Shown here piece after piece: positions 18,295-26,476 of a stretch of 64,000 nt of DNA. Source of the DNA: Sagittula sp048553715 (GTDB taxonomy: Bacteria > Pseudomonadota > Alphaproteobacteria > Rhodobacterales > Rhodobacteraceae); assembly GCF_048553715.1 (NCBI RefSeq), contig NZ_JBLZNC010000001.1, positions 124,001 through 188,000 on the forward strand, read 5' to 3'. Positions within the stretch are counted from its first letter, which is position 1; each line of letters begins with the position of its first letter. Below the pieces are notes generated by a model. The model did not search any database, had not been told where the DNA came from, and saw nothing but the letters and a program-made list of their open reading frames with translations. A program made the translations under genes and the position numbers.

Positions 18295-19507
18295 CGTGAA
18301 CGAGGTCCGCAAGGATTTCCCGATCCTGTCCCGCGAGGTGAACGGAAAGCCGTTGGTCTATCTTGACAACGGTGCGTCGGCGCAAAAGCCTCAGGTGGTG
18401 ATCGATGCGGTCACCCGTGGCTATGCCGAGGAATACGCCAACGTTCACCGTGGGTTGCACTATCTCAGCAACCTTGCCACCGACAAATACGAGGGCGTGC
18501 GCAGCACCATTGCGCGGTTCCTCGGGGCCTCTGACCCCGAAGAGATCGTCTACACCACCGGCACCACGATGGGCATCAATCTGGTGGCCTATGGCTGGGC
18601 TATGCCGCATCTGGAGGCCGGGGACGAGATCATCCTGTCAGTGATGGAGCATCACGCCAACATCGTGCCTTGGCATTTCCTGCGGGAACGTCAGGGGGTG
18701 GTGATCAAATGGGTCGATGTGGATGCCACCGGCGCGCTTGATCCGCAAAAGGTGATTGATGCCATCACGCCCAGGACCAAACTGATCTCTGTCACGCAGG
18801 TGTCGAATGTGTTGGGCACGGTCGTGGACGTCAAAACGATTTGTGACGCGGCGCAGGCCAAAGGCGTGCCGGTGCTGGTCGATGGCTCGCAGGCGTCAGT
18901 GCACATGCCGGTCAATGTCGAAAGCCTTGGCTGTGATTTCTATGCCATCACCGGTCATAAGCTTTATGGTCCGTCCGCCTCGGGCGCGATCTGGATCAAA
19001 CGCGCGCGCATGGACGAGATGCGGCCCTTTATGGGCGGCGGGGATATGATCCGCGAGGTTCACAAGGACCACATCACCTACAACGATCCGCCGATGAAGT
19101 TCGAGGCCGGCACCCCCGGTATCGTGCAGCAGATCGGTCTGGGGGTGGCTCTGGACTATATGATGGATCTGGGGATGGAGAACATTGCCGCGCATGAGGC
19201 CGCCTTGCGCGACTACGCCGTGGACCGGCTGGGCGGGCTGAACTGGATCAACGTCCAAGGGACGACGGCGGACAAGGCGGCGATCTTTTCCTTCACGATG
19301 GAAGGGGCGGCGCATGCGCATGATATCTCGACCATCTTGGACAAAAAGGGCGTTGCCGTGCGCGCAGGCCATCATTGCGCGGGCCCGCTGATGGATCATC
19401 TGGGGGTCAGTGCGACTTGCCGCGCGTCCTTTGGCCTGTACAACACGACGGCCGAAGTCGATGCCTTGGTGGATGCACTTGAACTGGCGCATGATTTGTT
19501 TGGCTAA
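18287..19507 (+). CDS. sufS: Cysteine desulfurase SufS (class II)
   Basis: 406 residues. PLP-dependent desulfurase supplying sulfur to the Suf scaffold. PLP lysine K225 in ITGHKLYGPSA and catalytic cysteine C364 in RAGHHCAGPLMDHLG mark the SufS class; typical SufS enzymes need SufE or SufU as sulfur acceptor, and neither is in this window. The ATG at 18287 lies inside the end of the preceding gene. It is the last gene of the operon. Confidence 0.97.
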   Translation: MYDVNEVRKDFPILSREVNGKPLVYLDNGASAQKPQVVIDAVTRGYAEEYANVHRGLHYLSNLATDKYEGVRSTIARFLGASDPEEIVYTTGTTMGINLVAYGWAMPHLEAGDEIILSVMEHHANIVPWHFLRERQGVVIKWVDVDATGALDPQKVIDAITPRTKLISVTQVSNVLGTVVDVKTICDAAQAKGVPVLVDGSQASVHMPVNVESLGCDFYAITGHKLYGPSASGAIWIKRARMDEMRPFMGGGDMIREVHKDHITYNDPPMKFEAGTPGIVQQIGLGVALDYMMDLGMENIAAHEAALRDYAVDRLGGLNWINVQGTTADKAAIFSFTMEGAAHAHDISTILDKKGVAVRAGHHCAGPLMDHLGVSATCRASFGLYNTTAEVDALVDALELAHDLFG

Positions 19508-19534
19508 GCCTTGATCACTGCCAATGTCTGATTG

Positions 19535-19550
19535 CGACATTTCAATGTCG
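19535..19550 (+). terminator. Inverted repeat with T-rich tail after sufS
   Basis: cgacat-ttca-atgtcg is followed by tttcttt, a modest terminator for the suf operon. A third copy of the arm (aatgtc at 19523-19528) can pair with the first arm instead, giving two mutually exclusive hairpins. It may equally be an operator for the methyltransferase gene that follows. Confidence 0.4.
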
Positions 19551-19564
19551 TTTCTTTCCAAGTG

Positions 19565-19612
19565 ATGATCCCCCCGCTACTGTGTCAGTGAAGCTGACCT
19601 AGGGGGGATCAT
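19565..19612 (+). promoter_or_regulatory. 11-base inverted repeat covering the ribosome binding site and start codon
   Basis: atgatcccccc at 19565-19575 is the exact reverse complement of ggggggatcat at 19602-19612. The second arm holds the purine-rich ribosome binding site and the first two bases of the ATG at 19611. A nested stem gtcag-tgaag-ctgac (19584-19598) fills the loop. In RNA this would hide the translation start, so it could be a switch, thermometer or repression structure. As DNA it could be an operator. Confidence 0.55.
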
Positions 19613-20624
19613 GGCTGTCTTGGAAACTGCGGATCAGGTGTCGGATATTGCATTCGGCTTCATGGGATCAAAGGCGCTGTTTGCGGCACTGGAAATCGGC
19701 GTTTTTACCGCATTGACCGAGGGACCATTGTCGGCACAGGGGCTGGCCGCACGCACCGAGGTGGATGGCGACCGGGCTGAAACCCTGTTGACCGCTTTGA
19801 CGGGCCTTGGCTTGGTCACGCGGACGGATGGGTGTTACGCGAACTCCCCCGCGGCGGAGGCCTTTTTGGTCAAAGGTGCGAAATACGATTTCGGCGATTA
19901 CCTGCGCTTGCAAGTGGGGCGCCAGATGTACGGTCTGCTTGATCAGATCGAGGATGCCCTGACAGACCGTTTGCCCGAGGGCGCGACTGCGTCCTATGCA
20001 GAGTGGTTTTCCGACCCGGAACAAGCACGTCTTTATTCCCAGTCGCAGCATGCCGGATCGCTGGGACCGGCGCGGCAATTGCTGCGCAAGGTCGACCTTA
20101 GCGGGGCGCGCCGCTTGCTGGACGTGGGCGGTGGCACAGGGGCGTGGTCCATCACACTGTGTTCGGCGCTGCCGGACCTGAGCGCGACCATCGTGGATTT
20201 TCCCAATGTTGCAGCGCTCGGGCAGGACTACGTAGCGACCGCAGGGCTGACAGACCGTATCCGCTATCATCACGGTAATGCTCTGGAGGTCGATTGGCCA
20301 GCGGGGCAGGATCTTGTGCTAATGTCCTACTTGTTTTCCGGTGTCCCGGGCGAGAGCCATTCGGGGCTACTGTCGCAAGCCTTTGACCGGTTGGAGCCCG
20401 GCGGTTTGCTGTTGTTGCATGATTTCGTGGTTCATGCGGATCGCACAGGGCCCAAACTGGCGGCGCTTTGGCAGCTGCAGCACACGGCCTTTACCCCCCA
20501 CGCGAGGTCGCTGGATGTCGGTGGGCTGACGGCCGCTTTGGAAAAGGCTGGCTTTGTTGATATCTCGGTCTCTGACATGATCCCGGAGATGACCATGCTG
20601 GCGGTGGCGGAGAAACCGGGTTGA
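19611..20624 (+). CDS. SAM-dependent O-methyltransferase (PF00891-like)
   Basis: 337 residues. An N-terminal winged-helix dimerisation domain (about residues 10-80) and a C-terminal Rossmann domain with the SAM-binding loop DVGGGTG at 171-177. The later segments DFPNVAAL, GNALEVDWP and SYLFSGVP match small-molecule O-methyltransferases of the acetylserotonin/caffeate type. Substrate unknown; relatives work in pigment and hydroxylated aromatic methylation. Its start codon is buried in a perfect inverted repeat. It stands alone between the suf operon and a tRNA gene. Confidence 0.85.
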   Translation: MAVLETADQVSDIAFGFMGSKALFAALEIGVFTALTEGPLSAQGLAARTEVDGDRAETLLTALTGLGLVTRTDGCYANSPAAEAFLVKGAKYDFGDYLRLQVGRQMYGLLDQIEDALTDRLPEGATASYAEWFSDPEQARLYSQSQHAGSLGPARQLLRKVDLSGARRLLDVGGGTGAWSITLCSALPDLSATIVDFPNVAALGQDYVATAGLTDRIRYHHGNALEVDWPAGQDLVLMSYLFSGVPGESHSGLLSQAFDRLEPGGLLLLHDFVVHADRTGPKLAALWQLQHTAFTPHARSLDVGGLTAALEKAGFVDISVSDMIPEMTMLAVAEKPG

Positions 20625-20682
20625 AGCGCGCAGGTCATGAAGATCGCGCTTGCAGCCTGTGGCGGGGCACGGTAGATGCACC

Positions 20683-20764
<82 letters not shown>

Positions 20765-20857
20765 TTTCCTTGATGAACATGGTTGTTGATGCAGTTGGAT
20801 ATGCTGCAAGCCCGCAGATGGCGTATAGAAACATTGTTTCTGGCGGGCCAACGGGGC

Positions 20858-20875
20858 TAGCTTTGATCAAAGCTA
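20858..20875. promoter_or_regulatory. Perfect 18-base palindrome before the DinB-like gene
   Basis: tagctttgatcaaagcta is a perfect palindrome centred on tgatca. It lies between tRNA-Arg and the DinB-like gene, ending 21 bases before that ATG. This is the position and shape of a dimeric repressor operator. No regulator is adjacent, so the binder is unknown. Confidence 0.5.
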
Positions 20876-20896
20876 TTCCTCGATAGGACGCATTGC

Positions 20897-21421
20897 ATGA
20901 CACCCGATCACGTACGAACCTTGGCGCGCTATAATGCTTGGCAAAACGCGCAGCTGATCGACATATTCGCGACCGCCGGGGCAGGGGATCTGTGCGCTGA
21001 CAGGGGCGCGTTTTTCGGCTCGATCCTTGGCACGGCGAACCATGTTCTTTGGGCGGATCAGATGTGGATGTCGCGTTTTGCGGATGTGGCGCCCCCATCT
21101 GTGCCTTTGCCTGACAGCCCGCGATTGACGGCAAATGCAGAAGGATGGGGTGGGCGCAGGCGCGATCTGGATGCGCGGATTTTAGATTGGGCCGCAGCGC
21201 TCACCCACAGCGACCTCGACCGCGATCTTGTTTGGTTTTCGGGCTCCGCCCAATCCGACATTCGACGCGCGATGGCAATATGCGTGACGCATATGTTCAA
21301 TCACCAAACCCATCATCGCGGGCAAATCCACGCCATGCTGACATCGGCGGGTTTGGCTGCGCCGGTGTCCGATCTGGTTTTTATGCCCGATCTGGAAACC
21401 CGGACCGAGGAAAACGGTTGA
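20897..21421 (+). CDS. DinB-family metal-dependent protein
   Basis: 174 residues, four-helix bundle of the DinB/YfiT type. The metal-binding histidines appear in ILGTANHVLWAD (H49 region) and in HMFNHQTHHRGQIHAML (about residues 132-148), where HxxxHHRG is typical. Such proteins can be thiol transferases or stress-induced proteins; the name DinB here refers to the Bacillus family, not DNA polymerase IV. Possibly induced with the photolyase 66 bases downstream. Confidence 0.85.
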   Translation: MTPDHVRTLARYNAWQNAQLIDIFATAGAGDLCADRGAFFGSILGTANHVLWADQMWMSRFADVAPPSVPLPDSPRLTANAEGWGGRRRDLDARILDWAAALTHSDLDRDLVWFSGSAQSDIRRAMAICVTHMFNHQTHHRGQIHAMLTSAGLAAPVSDLVFMPDLETRTEENG

Positions 21422-21433
21422 TACGTCCATTTG

Positions 21434-21464
21434 TGATCTTGTCTCCAGCGACTGCGCGCTAAGT
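21434..21464 (+). promoter_or_regulatory. Weak candidate RpoE/ChrR-type promoter before the photolyase gene
   Basis: tgatct (21434-21439) and taagt (21460-21464) resemble the tgatcc and taaga elements I recall for the singlet-oxygen sigma factor RpoE of Rhodobacter. The 20-base spacing is a little long and both elements are imperfect. The -10 lies 24 bases before the photolyase ATG. Confidence 0.2.
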
Positions 21465-21487
21465 GTCTGCGGAAACGAGGGAATAGA

Positions 21488-22906
21488 ATGAGCAAATCTC
21501 CGACGCTGGTATGGTTCAGGCGTGATCTGCGTCTGGGTGATAATGCGGCTTTAACGGCTGCTGTGGAACGGGGCGGGCCGGTCATTCCGGTGTTCATCCG
21601 GGATGCTCTGGTCGATCAACTGGGGGCCGCGCCGAAATGGCGGCTGGGTCTGGGCGTCGAGCATTTGGCAAAGACCCTAGAGGCCAAAGGAAGCCGATTG
21701 ATCTTGCGGTCCGGGCCTGCGCGCGAAGTGCTAGAGGAGTTGGTCAGGGAAACCGGTGCCGGGGCTGTATACTGGTCGCGCGCTTATGACCCCGACAGCG
21801 TCGACCGGGATCGTCGGGTAAAAGAGGCAATAAAGGACCTCGACGTGGACGCCGCCAGCCACACGGGCCACATCATGTTCGAGCCATGGACCGTCGAGAC
21901 TAAGCAGGGCGCATTCTACAAAGTGTACACGCCATTCTGGAAGTCGGTCAAAGACAGAGACGTCCCCGCACCGCTTCCAGCGCCACATGAGCTTATGGCC
22001 CCAAGTAGCTGGCCTGAAAGTGAAAAGATCACGGATTGGGGTTTGGCCGCCGCGATGAGGCGCGGCGCTGATGTGGTGTACCCTTATCTTCATGTCGGTG
22101 AAGAAAAAGCGATGAACCGTATGTCTGTGTTCGTCCGTGACAAGATTGATGACTACGCGCAAGCGCGTGACCGCGTGGCGGTGGATGGGACGTCGGGGTT
22201 GTCCGAGAACCTTGCCGTGGGCGAGATTTCACCTGCGCAATGTTGGCATGCGGGCCGCAGGGCCATGGAGGCCGGCAAAGCAGGCGCGGAAACCTTCTTG
22301 AAAGAGCTGGTTTGGCGGGAGTTTGCATATCATTTGATGTGGCATACGCCGCGCCTTTTGACCGACAATTGGCGCGAGGATTGGGATGCCTTCCCGTGGA
22401 ATGAAGACGAGCGTCTGAGCGAAGTGAAGGCGTGGAAACAGGGCAGAACCGGTATTCGTTTTGTCGACGCGGGCATGCGAGAGATGTATGTCACGGGCCG
22501 CATGCACAATCGTGTCCGGATGATTGTTGCCAGCTATCTGACCAAACACCTGATGTGCCATTGGAAAATCGGACAGAAATGGTTTGACGATTGTCTGATC
22601 GATTGGGACCCTGCGTCGAACGCAATGGGGTGGCAATGGTCAGCGGGATCGGGACCGGATGCGACGCCATATTTTCGCGTTTTCAATCCCGTCACGCAGC
22701 GTGAAAAATTTGACCCGGACCGGTCCTATATTGACCGCTGGATTGCCGAGGATCGCCGCAACCCAAGCGCGACGGCCCTTAGCTATTTCGACGCTATTCC
22801 CGAAAGCTGGCCGTTGTCTCCGGATGATGCCTATCCCGACCCGATTGTCGACGTAAAAGAGGGGCGGCAAAGGGCATTGGAAGCTTATCAAAACCGCGAT
22901 TTCTGA
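21488..22906 (+). CDS. phr: Deoxyribodipyrimidine photolyase (class I CPD photolyase/cryptochrome family)
   Basis: 472 residues. The N-terminal Rossmann domain starts TLVWFRRDLRLGDNAAL, and the C-terminal FAD domain has LVWREFAYHLMWHTPRL, GMREMYVTGRMHNRVRMIVA and IDWDPASNAMGWQWSAGSGP, all diagnostic. It repairs cyclobutane pyrimidine dimers with blue light. In R. sphaeroides a photolyase gene (phrA) and a cyclopropane synthase gene belong to the singlet-oxygen RpoE/ChrR regulon; both types are near each other here. Confidence 0.95.
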   Translation: MSKSPTLVWFRRDLRLGDNAALTAAVERGGPVIPVFIRDALVDQLGAAPKWRLGLGVEHLAKTLEAKGSRLILRSGPAREVLEELVRETGAGAVYWSRAYDPDSVDRDRRVKEAIKDLDVDAASHTGHIMFEPWTVETKQGAFYKVYTPFWKSVKDRDVPAPLPAPHELMAPSSWPESEKITDWGLAAAMRRGADVVYPYLHVGEEKAMNRMSVFVRDKIDDYAQARDRVAVDGTSGLSENLAVGEISPAQCWHAGRRAMEAGKAGAETFLKELVWREFAYHLMWHTPRLLTDNWREDWDAFPWNEDERLSEVKAWKQGRTGIRFVDAGMREMYVTGRMHNRVRMIVASYLTKHLMCHWKIGQKWFDDCLIDWDPASNAMGWQWSAGSGPDATPYFRVFNPVTQREKFDPDRSYIDRWIAEDRRNPSATALSYFDAIPESWPLSPDDAYPDPIVDVKEGRQRALEAYQNRDF

Positions 22907-22913
22907 ATTCGGG

Positions 22914-23336
22914 TCAGCCGGAAACACCGGCCATAGATGACATCTGTACCCAACCCTGGCGGCCGTTGCCAAAATCCATCCGACACACGGGTTTGGTATC
23001 GTCACAGGTCCGGATATAGCCACCTTCGCCGGGTAACAGGGTACCGGTCGAAGACGTCTGCTCGGCGGAATCGTAAATGGTCACGGCGGTGTTGCCCAAG
23101 TTGAAATAAGCGATGTTACGCGGCAGGTCACGGCGCCAGTTTTGTGCGCTTGCCGGTGTTTGCTGGATTGGCGCAGGGCTGGACAGATTGGGAGATCCCC
23201 CGCCGGAAAGCGTGATCGGGCCACGGGTATTCGGGGCGTCCGTATTCCCACCGGTCGGAAGCGCAACGTTGCGTATTTCGCCGCAACCCACCAAAATAAT
23301 TGCCAGCAGGCCTGATACTAACATTTGCCGTGTCAC
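22914..23336 (-). CDS. SH3-like domain lipoprotein
   Basis: 140 residues. A signal peptide with lipobox ILVGC (Cys at about residue 19) marks it as a lipoprotein. The middle is a Pro/Ser/Thr/Gly-rich spacer, and the C-terminal part (about 85-135: TAVTIYDSAEQTSSTG, GEGGYIRTCDD, GRQGWVQMSSM) looks like a bacterial SH3 fold with a disulfide pair. The GTG at 23336 is chosen because acaggag precedes it by eight bases. Its stop is 8 bases from the convergent photolyase stop. Divergent from cfa. Specific function unknown. Confidence 0.65.
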   Translation of the reverse strand: MTRQMLVSGLLAIILVGCGEIRNVALPTGGNTDAPNTRGPITLSGGGSPNLSSPAPIQQTPASAQNWRRDLPRNIAYFNLGNTAVTIYDSAEQTSSTGTLLPGEGGYIRTCDDTKPVCRMDFGNGRQGWVQMSSMAGVSG

Positions 23337-23515
23337 GACGTGCACTCCTGTAAATTTCTTTGAGGGGGCATTCAAAATCTATGATCCGCTCAGCCGGGCC
23401 CCGCGTATGTATCAAGTAAACCACCTCTTTGCGGGAATTCCAAACTAAGAACACTTGCCGCATTGATTATCTGGCATAAAATTCCCGAACATTCCTCGTG
23501 ATATGAAAGCACCAC

Positions 23516-24724
23516 ATGGCCCTGACGTCCCTTGACCACCAAACTGATCTGCCGCGCTATTTCGGACATGTGTTCCGCATGGCACAGGGCATGGAAAAGG
23601 GGCGGTTGGATATGGTTTTGCGCGACGGGCGCCGGTTTCGCGCGGACGGTGCCGCGCCCGGACCAGTCGCCGAAGTTCACCTGCACGACGATGATATCTT
23701 TGGCAGATTGATCCGCGAGGGCGATCTGGGGTTCTGCGAAGCCTACATGGATCAATCCTGGACCTCGCCGGACCTGATGGCCTTTCTCGATCTCGTCCAC
23801 GCAAACGAAGACAGCCTATTCGACGGGTTTCCGGGGCAGGGGCTGGTGCGGGTTTGGGAGAAGTTTCGTTTCTGGATGCAGCGCAATACCAAACGTCAGG
23901 CCAGAAAGAACATCTCGCACCATTACGATTTGGGGAACGACTTTTACAGCCTCTGGCTGGATGAAACGATGACCTACAGTTCGGCGCTTTTCGAGACAGG
24001 GCAGGAAAGCACCGAAAAGGCCCAGATCGCGAAATACAAATCCATGGTGGACCAGATGGGCGCAAAGCCCGGCGACCATATTCTGGAAATCGGCTGTGGC
24101 TGGGGCGGTTTCGCGGAATACGCAGCAAAAGAACGCGGGCTTCGTGTGACGGGTTTGACGATCTCGAAGGAACAGCTGGCTTACGCGCAGGATCGTATGA
24201 AGCGTGCAGGTTTGACCGATATGGTGGACCTGAAATTGCAGGATTACCGTGATGAACGTGGGCAATACGACGGGATTGCCAGTATTGAGATGTTCGAAGC
24301 CGTCGGCGAGAAATATTGGCCCGTCTATTTTGAGACGGTTCGTGAGCGGCTAAAACCCGGGGCGCATGCAACGCTGCAGATCATCACTTTGCAGCACAAA
24401 CGTTGGGAAGTGTACCGTCGGGGCGTCGATTTTATTCAGAAGTACATCTTTCCCGGCGGCATGTTGCCCAGCCCGGAAATCCTTCGTGGTGAAGTGGAAC
24501 GTGCAGGGCTTCAAGTTGTTAGAAGCCTTGAATTCGGAGAGAGCTATAGCCAGACGTTGCGCCGTTGGCATGATACGTTCAACGATCATTGGGATGAAAT
24601 TTCGAACATGGGTTTCGATGATCGTTTCCGCCGGATGTGGAATTTCTACCTCGCCTCTTGCGCGGCGACCTTTCACAGCGGTAATTGTGACGTGACACAA
24701 ATCACGATCCAAAGGCCCGCTTGA
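23516..24724 (+). CDS. cfa: Cyclopropane-fatty-acyl-phospholipid synthase
   Basis: 402 residues. SAM-dependent enzyme that adds a methylene group across the double bond of phospholipid acyl chains. SAM motif ILEIGCGWGGFAEYAA, substrate-site segments HYDLGNDFYSLWLDETMTYSSA and QYDGIASIEMFEAVGEKYW are all typical. The N-terminal extension of about 110 residues is usual. A tgatcc element lies 129 bases upstream. The trgA gene starts three bases after the stop, so cfa, trgA and trgB are likely one transcript. Confidence 0.95.
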   Translation: MALTSLDHQTDLPRYFGHVFRMAQGMEKGRLDMVLRDGRRFRADGAAPGPVAEVHLHDDDIFGRLIREGDLGFCEAYMDQSWTSPDLMAFLDLVHANEDSLFDGFPGQGLVRVWEKFRFWMQRNTKRQARKNISHHYDLGNDFYSLWLDETMTYSSALFETGQESTEKAQIAKYKSMVDQMGAKPGDHILEIGCGWGGFAEYAAKERGLRVTGLTISKEQLAYAQDRMKRAGLTDMVDLKLQDYRDERGQYDGIASIEMFEAVGEKYWPVYFETVRERLKPGAHATLQIITLQHKRWEVYRRGVDFIQKYIFPGGMLPSPEILRGEVERAGLQVVRSLEFGESYSQTLRRWHDTFNDHWDEISNMGFDDRFRRMWNFYLASCAATFHSGNCDVTQITIQRPA

Positions 24725-24727
24725 TCC

Positions 24728-25168
24728 ATGCCCACTGCCTCCAAACTCGTCGCTGGTCTGTGTTTGGCGGTTATGGCGCTTGTGATTTCGCAACTGGTGC
24801 GTCCCCTCTGGCCGGAGGGGACCGATTTTCACAACTTCGATTATTGGAATGCGCTGATTGGGTTTCTATGCGGCTGGATTTTGCTTGGTCCGCGGACCGG
24901 GCGGGGCTTTGCGGCGTCGATATCTAACGGCACAACAGCGGCTGTAATGGTCGTTATTTGGGGCGTGTTTGTGTATGCGACCGAGGAAATGGTCGACCGG
25001 TCCTTCCGGCGTTTTTATGACAGCCCGTTCGAGGCGGTTGGCGCCATTTTCGAGCTCGCTTTGGAATTTGGCGCCCGCATTTTTCAAGCGGAGATCATCT
25101 TGGCGGTGCTCGTCGGAGGGATCATCAGCGGGTTGATCGCTGAAATCGCCGGTAGGCGCTGGAGCTGA
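24728..25168 (+). CDS. trgA: Tellurite resistance protein TrgA
   Basis: 146 residues with three to four hydrophobic helices, including the segments LVAGLCLAVMALVISQLV and AEIILAVLVGGIISGLIAEI. The sequence and its place directly before trgB and cysK match trgA of Rhodobacter sphaeroides, where the trgAB-cysK region adds to tellurite resistance. It is an inner-membrane protein of unknown mechanism. Stop and the next start are two bases apart. Confidence 0.85.
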   Translation: MPTASKLVAGLCLAVMALVISQLVRPLWPEGTDFHNFDYWNALIGFLCGWILLGPRTGRGFAASISNGTTAAVMVVIWGVFVYATEEMVDRSFRRFYDSPFEAVGAIFELALEFGARIFQAEIILAVLVGGIISGLIAEIAGRRWS

Positions 25169-25170
25169 AT

Positions 25171-26286
25171 TTGAACAGTTTGTTTTGCTACGGCACATTG
25201 CGGTGCCCCGATCTGAGGGCGATCGTTTTGGGCCGCGATGTCGACTCTCGTGACGCGACGCTATGCGGGTATCTCGCGCTGGAGGTGCCCGGCGAGCCGT
25301 ACCCGACAATACGGGAGGGTGAGGGATCCATCGTTGGGACCTTGTTGCAGGGGCTCACCGAAGAAGACCTTGATCGGCTTAACTTTTATGAGGGTGGCTT
25401 TGGCTATTCTCTTCGCGCCGTACAGGTGGTTACGGACATCGGTCCGGTTGATACGGTCGTCTATTTTCCCGATGCTCCGATGCCCGTTGGCGGCCCGTGG
25501 TCCTTGAGCGATTGGCAGGACACATGGGGAAGGATGTCCTGTCTGGCCGCCACAGAAGCCATGTCGCGTTTCGGAAAAACGGGTGGCGAGAGTGTGGCGA
25601 CCTTGCTGCCGTTTTTTCGCAACCGTGCGTGGTCAAAGATACTGGCCGGAGCGCCAACCGCGCGTTCCATCCGTTCGGATCTGACACAAGAGCGCGATGT
25701 TGAAATCCTGGATCTGCACGAAGGATACGACGGTTTCTTTCGCCTGCAGCCCTTTACACTTCGGTATCGACAATTCGACGGGAGCTGGGGCAAACCTCTG
25801 CGCCGCGAGTGTTTCATGGCCTATGACGTGGCGCTGGTGCTGCCTTATGATCCGATCTCGGACCAAATTTTGCTGACAGAACAATGCCGGTTCGGGCCAA
25901 TCCATCGGGGGGATTCTGCGCCTTGGGTGCTGGAGCCTGTGGCAGGCATGATTGACGCGGGCGAGACGCCGGAAGAGGCCGCGCGACGCGAGGCCGTTGA
26001 AGAAGCGGGCCTTCAACTGGATGAACTCCTGCCCATTTCGACGGGCTATGCCTCGCCGGGATACAGCACTGAATTCTATCACACTTTCATCGGGTTGTGT
26101 GATCTATCAAATCGCGCAAGCCGCAGTCAGGCGGGGCTGGCCAGCGAGAATGAGGATATTCGCAACCACGTTATTAGCTTCGATAAAGCACTGGACTTGG
26201 TCGCCAGCGGAGAGATCAACGCAGTGCCGCTGCAGATGTTGATCTTTGCCTTGGCGGGACGTCGCGAAAGCCTGAGAAAGAAATAG
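25171..26286 (+). CDS. trgB: Tellurite resistance protein TrgB: gamma-glutamylcyclotransferase-NUDIX fusion
   Basis: 371 residues from a TTG start. The N-terminal domain (about 1-110) has LFCYGTLRCPDL, the YGTL signature of gamma-glutamylcyclotransferase-like proteins. The C-terminal domain has a complete NUDIX box (GMIDAGETPEEAARREAVEEAG region, about residues 258-280) of ADP-ribose/nucleoside-diphosphate hydrolases, with flanking ADP-ribose pyrophosphatase-like sequence. This two-domain layout is that of TrgB. It probably acts in glutathione or ADP-ribose metabolism under tellurite or oxidative stress. Directly downstream of trgA. Confidence 0.88.
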   Translation: MNSLFCYGTLRCPDLRAIVLGRDVDSRDATLCGYLALEVPGEPYPTIREGEGSIVGTLLQGLTEEDLDRLNFYEGGFGYSLRAVQVVTDIGPVDTVVYFPDAPMPVGGPWSLSDWQDTWGRMSCLAATEAMSRFGKTGGESVATLLPFFRNRAWSKILAGAPTARSIRSDLTQERDVEILDLHEGYDGFFRLQPFTLRYRQFDGSWGKPLRRECFMAYDVALVLPYDPISDQILLTEQCRFGPIHRGDSAPWVLEPVAGMIDAGETPEEAARREAVEEAGLQLDELLPISTGYASPGYSTEFYHTFIGLCDLSNRASRSQAGLASENEDIRNHVISFDKALDLVASGEINAVPLQMLIFALAGRRESLRKK

Positions 26287-26476
26287 CGTCTCTGATTGCG
26301 CTTTAGACGGGAAATATTTTGCCAAACGTTTGCATCCTGCAGGACATCAGGTCCCGTCTGCAGGGCTTGCCGCGAACGTACGGCGCGCACAGGCGGGGTG
26401 ATGGCATCGCGCAGGCCTTGAGTTCCGGTGACCGCAGCCCTACACCCTTTGGCAAGAGATGAAAAAGGATCGCCAC

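Noticed and set aside
20858..20875. Palindrome as an integration attachment site
   Set aside because: It does not repeat any part of the tRNA-Arg 3' end, and there is no integrase or second copy in the window.
23382..23411. tgatcc plus tatgt as a firm RpoE promoter for cfa
   Set aside because: The -35 fits but the -10 is poor and the consensus is from memory, so it is only mentioned in a finding.
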